DNA from: Pseudomonadota bacterium
GTDB taxonomy: Bacteria; Pseudomonadota; Alphaproteobacteria; Rhizobiales; Aestuariivirgaceae
DNA length: 11,428 nt
Assembly: GCA_016522385.1 (NCBI GenBank)
Contig: JAEKFU010000268.1
Span: 1 to 11,428 of the forward strand
Direction: 5' to 3'
Each line of letters opens with the position of its first letter. The stretch's first letter is position 1. A program made the translations under genes and the position numbers. The notes below the pieces were generated by a model. That model made no database searches and was not told where the DNA came from. It saw only the letters and a list, made by a program, of their open reading frames with translations. This document shows positions 6,954-11,428 of this stretch, in pieces.

Positions 6954-7009
6954 CTAGAGCATGTCTTTCTCATGTGGAACCATTTGATGGTCCAAATCCG
7001 GTCACTCGG
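6954..7009. repeat. Right arm of the long inverted repeat
   Basis: This is the partner of positions 1-56 in opposite orientation, 55 of 56 identical. It begins CTAGAGCATGTC and ends GGTCACTCGG. The CTAGAGCATGTC end is like that of short intergenic repeats common in Rhizobiales (recalled, not searched). It lies between the GrlR-like gene and the methyltransferase and codes for nothing. With 7071-7095 it may form the two ends of one element of about 150 bp. Confidence 0.93.
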
Positions 7010-7070
7010 CTAGTTACGGAACGCAGCGCGATGTGGGTCATCGGGCAAGTTCGGTAACGACGTCCGATGG

Positions 7071-7095
7071 CCAGATTTGGACCATCCATCACATG
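7071..7095. repeat. Degenerate third copy of the repeat core
   Basis: CCAGATTTGGACCATC at 7071-7086 matches 15 of 16 bases of 10-25 and is complementary to 6985-7000 in the right arm. CATCACATG follows, against the AAATGGTTCCACATG of the left copy, so the match decays by a short deletion. It is inverted relative to 6954-7009, about 70 bp away, as expected if both are terminal inverted repeats of one small element. Confidence 0.6.
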
Positions 7096-7178
7096 CCTCT
7101 GCTACAAATTATGTACTTGAGATCGCCTATCGTTTTGACAGATGGTTCGTAAGATCCAAAGAACCAGGAGGTCCTATC

Positions 7179-7985
7179 ATGGAAGCGGTGCTGGAAAAGA
7201 ACAGAAAAGCTGCCGGTATGTGGAGTTCTGGTGGACGAGCCTATGACGAGGTCAGCCACGGCGTATCTGAGGGCATCCGCCATTGCGTGATGCGCCTCAA
7301 TCCGAAGCAGGGTGAACGCATTGTGGACATCGCGACGGGAACGGGCTTCACCGCTCGGCACATTGCCAATTCCGGTGCCTCGGTAACGGGGGTCGATATT
7401 GCAGACGGCCTCCTGGAGGCGGCCCGGCAATTGTCCCAAGAAGAGGGCCTGTCGATCGAATGGCAACTTGGCGATGCGGAAAAACTGCCATTTGGCGATG
7501 CTTCGTTCGATGGCGCTGCCTCAACTTTCGGGATCATGTTTGCTACCAATCAAGATGCAGCAATTTCCGAGCTGGCGCGCGTTGTTCGCCCTGGCGGCCG
7601 TGTCGCCATTGCCGCCTGGTTGCCCGACAGCACGGCAGTTGCCTTGCGCAAAGTCGTTGCGCCTTTTGTTTCCGCCGCTCCGACGTCACCGCCGCCTTCA
7701 CCATTCAACTGGGGTGACCGCTCTTGGTTGAAGAATGCCCTCGGCGCGCACTTCGAGCTTGGTCACGAGGAGGGGGAACTGACGCACAGACTCAGCGATG
7801 CCTATCACGCATGGCGTGTTTACGAAGGTGGATTTGGCCCTATTCGCGCAACGTCGCAAGCACTGGATGCTGACCAACGAGCGGAGCTAAAAGCAGCTTT
7901 CGAGGATTGGGTGGGTCAATTCAATACGGACCTCGGCATTGCAATGACCTACCAGTACCTCATCACAATTGGGGTACGGAAATAG
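7179..7985 (+). CDS. Class I SAM-dependent methyltransferase
   Basis: The 268-aa product is a cytosolic class I (Rossmann-fold) methyltransferase of the UbiE/Methyltransf_11 type. Motif I VDIATGTGF is at about 49-57, the acidic residue D73 ends strand 2 in VTGVDIADG, GDAEKLPFGDASFDGA forms motif II with the following strand, and ARVVRPGGRVAIAAW is motif III. The start at ATG 7179 is decided by a perfect AGGAGG (7166-7171) 7 nt upstream. The frame is open back to 7077, but that part overlaps the repeat element and has no conserved features. The acceptor substrate is unknown: ubiquinone/menaquinone, arsenite and small-molecule enzymes share these motifs, and no cysteine cluster suggesting ArsM was seen. 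It is flanked by repeats and a convergent gene, so it is probably monocistronic. Confidence 0.88.
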   Translation: MEAVLEKNRKAAGMWSSGGRAYDEVSHGVSEGIRHCVMRLNPKQGERIVDIATGTGFTARHIANSGASVTGVDIADGLLEAARQLSQEEGLSIEWQLGDAEKLPFGDASFDGAASTFGIMFATNQDAAISELARVVRPGGRVAIAAWLPDSTAVALRKVVAPFVSAAPTSPPPSPFNWGDRSWLKNALGAHFELGHEEGELTHRLSDAYHAWRVYEGGFGPIRATSQALDADQRAELKAAFEDWVGQFNTDLGIAMTYQYLITIGVRK

Positions 7986-8201
7986 TCCGGTTCGCGTCAA
8001 AAGCACGCGTTCGCAGCACCTCATGTCGATGTCGGAAAGGTGGTCGTCAACGGTAGTTCTGGCCCAGCAGGTCCGAATTGACTGGCACAGCGGACGATAT
8101 GGAAATGAGGCCAAATCGACGGCTTCGTGCCAACAAGCGACATTCACAGCTTTGGTAGTTTCAAAAAGACTGACGTTTGCTGAGGGTGTCAATCCATAGC
8201 G
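7986..8201. other. Intergenic stretch, no supportable gene
   Basis: This 216-bp gap separates the converging methyltransferase and DUF3592-like genes. Open frames on both strands lack recognisable motifs and ribosome sites. On the minus strand one frame reads NVACWHEA, reminiscent of the 'YWHKAD' type conceptual translations of a dispersed intergenic repeat in alphaproteobacteria. I recall this pattern but could not search for it. No bidirectional T-rich terminator was found. Confidence 0.35.
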
Positions 8202-8651
8202 TCATCGACGAGCTTCTACCCGGCCGAAAAACACAAAACCTAGGCCAATCAGAACAAACAGTGCTCCAAAGCCGAATCCATAGCGTTTGGCTTCTGACTT
8301 CCGGTAATCCGAATGAAGTTCAAATCGGTAGCTCATTGGGTTCTGTGCGCGATAGGTGATCGGAACCCGGTCTCCTGCGTTCAAACTTGACCAGATCGAA
8401 TGATGAACAGCTTCCGAAGAGGTGACGTCGGTCCCATCTTGAGATTGAAATCGAAAGCGCAGGTTCTTGTCGCAGGTTCGATAGCTGCAGGTATCGTCCT
8501 TGCCAAGAACAACCCCATCGGTGCGAATACCTTGAGTTGCCAGCAAATGATCCTGGTACACGGCAGTGGTTCCGACAACCAGGCCAGTCACGCCGGCAAT
8601 GACAAAACAGGCACCACGTACATTGTTGGATAGGGGAATTGTCCAGCTCAC
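8202..8651 (-). CDS. DUF3592-like small membrane protein
   Basis: The 149-aa product has a membrane helix at about residues 12-32 (GACFVIAGVTGLVVGTTAVY) and a second near 124-143 (ALFVLIGLGFVFFG). Between them is a beta-rich domain with GVVLGKDDTCSYRTC, LRFRFQSQDG and LNAGDRVPITYRAQNP, the layout of DUF3592 proteins (two helices around an extracytoplasmic domain whose strands end in a 'V-Y-P-x-NP' like motif). The two cysteines of TCSYRTC could form a disulfide. Translation must start at GTG (8651-8649), because an in-frame stop lies shortly upstream and no ATG is near; the ribosome site is weak. GC content is lower than in the por genes. Function is unknown. A palindrome with GTTAC half sites lies 37-51 nt upstream. 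Confidence 0.65.
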   Translation of the reverse strand: MSWTIPLSNNVRGACFVIAGVTGLVVGTTAVYQDHLLATQGIRTDGVVLGKDDTCSYRTCDKNLRFRFQSQDGTDVTSSEAVHHSIWSSLNAGDRVPITYRAQNPMSYRFELHSDYRKSEAKRYGFGFGALFVLIGLGFVFFGRVEARR

Positions 8652-8687
8652 GGTTCTGATCCAAATTCAAGTTGCCGCCTTCGAACA

Positions 8688-8719
8688 CGTTACAAGGTAA
8701 CGGTTTTCGATTTGTTACC
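8688..8719. promoter_or_regulatory. GTTAC-type palindrome and extra half site, possible operator
   Basis: CGTTAC-AAG-GTAACG (8688-8702) is a perfect 6-bp inverted repeat with a 3-bp spacer, and another GTTACC lies at 8714-8719, itself inverted against GGTAAC (8696-8701). The group stands 37-68 bp upstream of the GTG start of the DUF3592-like gene, a suitable place for a repressor or activator site. No regulator gene is adjacent, and no family can be named from the motif alone. Confidence 0.35.
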
Positions 8720-9026
8720 ACCGTTGGAGATGCTGTCTGGACGTCGGTTAAGGAGCGAACAGCAACACAAGCTGACGGGCGCATCGACAGTCCGGAAAGT
8801 GCCATTTGTATGTCCCGGCCGTGCGTCGCAAGATGATCTTTCAAACGGGCGAACTGAGGTGCTGCAGCAATGTATGCGGCCTCTTCGTGCAGCATTTGCT
8901 CCGGGCCATCATGGCACCCAGTCTCTTGGCCACGACGGGCAGAGCGTTGGCATTGCAGCAGAAGTCGAAACTCCCCGCATAACGAATTGTCAATGAGGGT
9001 TTGAACGGCCGTTGTGAACCTCCCGC
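8720..9026. other. Gene-free stretch between the DUF3592-like and nucleotidase genes
   Basis: About 300 bp with open frames on both strands (for example 8712-8996 plus) but no ribosome site, conserved motif or sensible hydrophobicity pattern. It probably contains decayed intergenic repeat or relic sequence. At 8997-9021 an imperfect dyad around AACGGCCGTT lies just after the nucleotidase stop codon and might act as a weak terminator for the minus strand, but it lacks a T-run. Confidence 0.4.
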
Positions 9027-10625
9027 TCACTTGGCGCGGGTGATGCGGTCGTCTTTGTAGGGCGTGTAGATGCCCTTGGACTTCAGATACTCGGCTACGA
9101 CCTGCTCAAGGTTGGGGCCATAGTCATAAGCATTCTGCGCCTTGGCCTTGAACACCTCATAGCCATCACCGCCGCTGCGCAGGTAGTTGTTGGAGACGAC
9201 GCCATAGGTCGCCGCCGGATCCAGCGGCGACGTGCTGCCGTCCACGCCGACAATTTCTACCGAGACGATGCGGCTGCCCGCCTTTGCTTCCGGGTTCCAC
9301 GCGTATTTCAGCCCGGCAACCTGCGCAAAGCGTCCGGCGACCCCTTCGACGCGGCTGACGCCGTTCTCAAGCGCTGCGGTCAGGTCGGCGCCGGTCAGCT
9401 GGAACGTCGCCAGCGTGTTCTGGAACGGCAGGACGGTCAGGACCTCGCCCATGGTGATTTCTCCGGCATCGATCGATGCGCGCAGCCCGCCACCATTCTG
9501 GATGGCGACGGAAATCCCCTGATCGCGCATCCGGTCCAGCATCGCGTCGGCAACGAGGACGCCCATTTCGCAGACCTCCACCCGGCAGGCTGCGCGGTGG
9601 CCTGCAATTTCGGTGGCGGCATTGCCGACCACTTCCGCCTTGATTTTCTCCAGCGGCGCGGCAGCGGCCTTGATGTATTCGGAGATTTCGGGATCGGGTG
9701 CGATGACTCCACTGATCAGCCATGACTGTCCGTCGGTGTCCGTGACATTGCCATTGTCGTCGAAGGTGAGCGTGATCTCGCCGAGATACTTGCCATAGGC
9801 ATAGGCCTGCACGACAGGCACAGGCTTGCCGTCCGGGGCTTCCACGGTGACCGGATAGTCCTCCAGCAGGGTGTTGGTGTGGCCGCCGACAATGAGGTCG
9901 ATGCCCGGCACCGCGGCGGCAATTTCAAGATCGCGGCCATGGCCGGAGTGCGACAAGACGATGATCTTGTTGACGCCCTGGCCCTCAAGCTCGGCGATGA
10001 GGCCCGGCAGAACGTCCTCCTCGCGCTTGAACACCACAGTGGGTCCGGGCGACGCGATCTCCGCCGTGTCCGGTGTGGTGATCCCGATGATGCCGATTTG
10101 CTCGCCGCCGGCTTCCTTGATCACGTATGGCGAGACGTGCTTGGCAACCTCCGGCGCCGCCGACAGGTCGGAATTGGCAAACAGCAGCGGCGCGTCCACT
10201 TTCTCGGCGAACTTAACCAGCGTCTGCGGGCCGTCGTCGAATTCATGATTGCCCAGCGCCATGGCATCGATGCCGATCTGGTTCATGATCTCGGCATTCA
10301 TCTGGCCCTTGTAGGTGGTGTAGTAGAGTGAGCCCTGGAACATGTCGCCGGCGATCAAGGTCAACACGGCGCCGCCAGCACCGGTGATGGCATCGCGACG
10401 GGTGTCGATGGCAGTTTTCAGCCGTGCTGCGCCGCCAAAGCACTTGCCGGCGGCGTCGTCCGACGGGCGGCAGCCGGAATCGTATTTGTTGATCGGCTCG
10501 AAGCGCGAATGCATGTCGTTGAAATGCAGGACCGTCAGCTCAAATTCGGCCATGGCCGCCGGCGCGGCCGCGATGGTGGTGGCCAATACAGCGGCCAAGG
10601 CCGCCAAGCGAAAGCGTGTCCTCAT
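9027..10625 (-). CDS. Exported UshA-type 5'-nucleotidase / bifunctional metallophosphatase
   Basis: This 532-aa periplasmic enzyme of the UshA family hydrolyses nucleotide phosphates (and in some members UDP-sugars), salvaging nucleoside and phosphate. A signal peptide spans residues 1-26 (RTRF basic start, AALAAVLATTIAAAP core, AMA cleavage site). The metallophosphoesterase domain shows D37 and H39 (HFNDMHS), D94 (AGDMFQG), N126-H127 (GNHEFD), H226 (SHSGHGRD) and H249 (GGHTN), the full dimetal set. The C-terminal nucleotide-binding domain has QNGGGLRASIDAGEIT, LPFQNTLATFQLTG and NYLRSGGDGYEVF. The start is at 10625 because AGGAGG stands 6 nt before that ATG; an ATG at 10640 would place the ribosome site inside the gene. 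It follows the small membrane gene on the same strand after about 100 nt and may be cotranscribed. Exact substrate is not decided. Confidence 0.93.
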   Translation of the reverse strand: MRTRFRLAALAAVLATTIAAAPAAMAEFELTVLHFNDMHSRFEPINKYDSGCRPSDDAAGKCFGGAARLKTAIDTRRDAITGAGGAVLTLIAGDMFQGSLYYTTYKGQMNAEIMNQIGIDAMALGNHEFDDGPQTLVKFAEKVDAPLLFANSDLSAAPEVAKHVSPYVIKEAGGEQIGIIGITTPDTAEIASPGPTVVFKREEDVLPGLIAELEGQGVNKIIVLSHSGHGRDLEIAAAVPGIDLIVGGHTNTLLEDYPVTVEAPDGKPVPVVQAYAYGKYLGEITLTFDDNGNVTDTDGQSWLISGVIAPDPEISEYIKAAAAPLEKIKAEVVGNAATEIAGHRAACRVEVCEMGVLVADAMLDRMRDQGISVAIQNGGGLRASIDAGEITMGEVLTVLPFQNTLATFQLTGADLTAALENGVSRVEGVAGRFAQVAGLKYAWNPEAKAGSRIVSVEIVGVDGSTSPLDPAATYGVVSNNYLRSGGDGYEVFKAKAQNAYDYGPNLEQVVAEYLKSKGIYTPYKDDRITRAK

Positions 10626-10631
10626 CGATAC

Positions 10632-10637
10632 CCTCCT
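10632..10637 (-). promoter_or_regulatory. Ribosome binding site deciding the nucleotidase start
   Basis: On the minus strand a consensus AGGAGG is followed by 6 nt and the ATG at 10625. The first in-frame ATG (10640) overlaps this site, so the later start, which also gives a cleaner signal peptide, is preferred. Confidence 0.75.
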
Positions 10638-10726
10638 CATTTTCGTCGCTCAGCCAGCTCGTGTTGATCGACCAGAACTTCCGACCCGAACCCCGGCCGG
10701 ACTTGGAAAACTCCACCGATTGTGCC

Positions 10727-10951
10727 TCAATTTCTGTGCTCCCAGGCGCCAATCAGCGCCAGATACCTGTCTTTGGGTTCAACCGTACGCCAGTGAATAC
10801 CATGACGATAGTGGAACCAATAACCATGCAACACAGCCATACCAACCGTCAAAATGCCCAGGAGGCCATAAAATCCGATGCGCCCGGTCATCAGGTGAAC
10901 AGCTACCAAAACTACGAGCAGAATTGCCAGTTTCATGATGCGCTTTTGCAT
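10727..10951 (-). CDS. Small two-helix membrane protein of unknown function
   Basis: The 74-aa product has two hydrophobic segments, LAILLVVLVAVHL near residues 8-20 and GFYGLLGILTVGMAVLHGYWF near 26-46, and a polar tail with HWRTVEPKDRYLALIGAWE. It matches no family that I recognise. The start may be ATG 10951 or the in-frame ATG 10936 (MKLAIL); neither has a strong ribosome site. It lies about 100 nt upstream of the nucleotidase gene on the same strand. AT content is higher than in that neighbour. The coding case rests on the clean hydrophobic pattern and intact frame, so it is moderate. Confidence 0.55.
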   Translation of the reverse strand: MQKRIMKLAILLVVLVAVHLMTGRIGFYGLLGILTVGMAVLHGYWFHYRHGIHWRTVEPKDRYLALIGAWEHRN

Positions 10952-11062
10952 AATGCCAAGTAGACGATTGAGTTAGCTCCACCAGATGTTGCAGCGCGGC
11001 TGACCCTCTCCTGCGCATATGAGCGATCAAGGCAACACGAGCTATTTTCGATCGTCATACGG

Positions 11063-11428
11063 TTACTCAGCCTGTTGCCGCCGGCTTTGGTCGATTGCGT
11101 CTTGTTCTATCTGACGACGGGACTCGATGATCTGACGTGCGGCCTGGTCCGGAACGCCGACACCCATTAGGACCATTTCGCCGAGCTGCAGGCTCGCCTC
11201 GACCGTCTCGGGGATTACGTGGCTGGCTCCCCGGTCGATCAATTGCGCCGCATGCGCGCGATCCCGTGCACGGGCGTAGATGGGCAGATTTGGCCAGTGG
11301 CGTCGAGCGGTTGCAACCACCTGCTCGCCGGCATCTGGGCTGTCCATTGTCACCACCAGTGCTGCGGCCCGATCGATACTGAACTTTCTCAGCATGTCCG
11401 GCCGGCTTGCGTCGCCGTAGAATACGCC
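11063..11428 (-). CDS. KefB/KefC-type K+/H+ antiporter, C-terminal RCK (TrkA-N) domain, partial
   Basis: The frame runs into the right edge and continues outside; about 121 C-terminal residues are visible. They begin GVFYGDASRPDMLRKFSIDRAA, the nucleotide-binding RCK/TrkA-N segment of CPA2 antiporters, and continue with ALVVTMDSPDAGEQVV, LPIYARARDRAHAAQL and VIPETVEASLQLGE, as in KefB/KefC. The protein would exchange K+ for H+ across the inner membrane, controlled by nucleotide or glutathione binding to this domain. The tail (IEQDAIDQSRRQQAE) is short and charged. The transmembrane part (about 400 residues) must lie beyond the window. An internal ATG at 11395 is not the real start, since conserved residues precede it. 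Confidence 0.88.
   Translation of the reverse strand, partial: GVFYGDASRPDMLRKFSIDRAAALVVTMDSPDAGEQVVATARRHWPNLPIYARARDRAHAAQLIDRGASHVIPETVEASLQLGEMVLMGVGVPDQAARQIIESRRQIEQDAIDQSRRQQAE

Noticed and set aside
8191..8287. 12-bp direct repeat AATCCATAGCGT at 8191-8202 and 8276-8287
   Set aside because: A repeated 12-mer is expected by chance in a window of this size, and the second copy lies in coding sequence.
8997..9021. Dyad after the nucleotidase gene as an intrinsic terminator
   Set aside because: The stem is interrupted, the core AACGGCCGTT leaves almost no loop, and there is no T-run on the minus strand.
8320..9030. A 236-codon minus-strand frame across the DUF3592-like gene and the gap
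   Set aside because: It has no recognisable motif, no ribosome site and runs out of frame through the more convincing membrane protein gene.
10968..10981. A second FNR-like box, TTGAGTTAGCTCCA, before the small membrane protein gene
   Set aside because: It has an imperfect second half, and a class II position would put the transcript start inside the gene, downstream of the start codon.
1..11428. CRISPR array, tRNA/rRNA genes, complete insertion sequence or phage genes
   Set aside because: No regularly spaced repeats, tRNA-like cloverleaf, rRNA segment, transposase or integrase motif was seen on either strand.

Overview
The window is high-GC DNA that looks alphaproteobacterial, most likely Rhizobiales-like. 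This is an inference. It rests on a FixK/FNR-type box with rhizobial form (TTGA-N6-TCAA), short intergenic repeats whose end reads CTAGAGCATGTC, as is common in that order, and the overall gene style. The genus cannot be named from the sequence.

Layout. Positions 1-56 carry one arm of a repeat; its inverted partner lies at 6954-7009. Between them sits a plus-strand block. First come a probable anaerobic promoter (168-216) and a four-gene operon for a 2-oxoacid:acceptor oxidoreductase: gamma (272-832), alpha (866-2122), beta (2136-3155) and a GltD-like NAD(P)H/FAD subunit with a fused C-terminal ferredoxin domain (3155-4789). The fused subunit suggests the complex exchanges electrons with NAD(P)(H) as well as ferredoxin. 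Next is a two-domain PPK2-type polyphosphate:AMP phosphotransferase (4941-6428) broken by one in-frame amber codon at 5385-5387, then a small GrlR-like gene (6552-6884).

To the right of the second repeat arm the DNA becomes gene-poor and less GC-rich: a class I SAM methyltransferase (7179-7985, +), a DUF3592-like membrane protein (8202-8651, -) and two intergenic stretches without supportable genes. The last part is minus-strand: an exported UshA-type 5'-nucleotidase/metallophosphatase (9027-10625), a small two-helix membrane protein (10727-10951) and the C-terminal end of a KefB/KefC-type potassium:proton antiporter with an RCK domain (11063-11428, running off the edge).

Biological reading. 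The left block fits a low-oxygen metabolic module: 2-oxoacid oxidation to acyl-CoA, with electrons passed through Fe-S clusters to FAD and NAD(P)+, under a FixK/FNR promoter. The polyphosphate enzyme would regenerate ADP from AMP in low-energy conditions, but it appears inactivated or split here. No CRISPR array, tRNA, rRNA or intact insertion sequence was seen. The items most worth checking are the inverted repeats that bracket about 7 kb, the class II FNR-like promoter and the amber codon.
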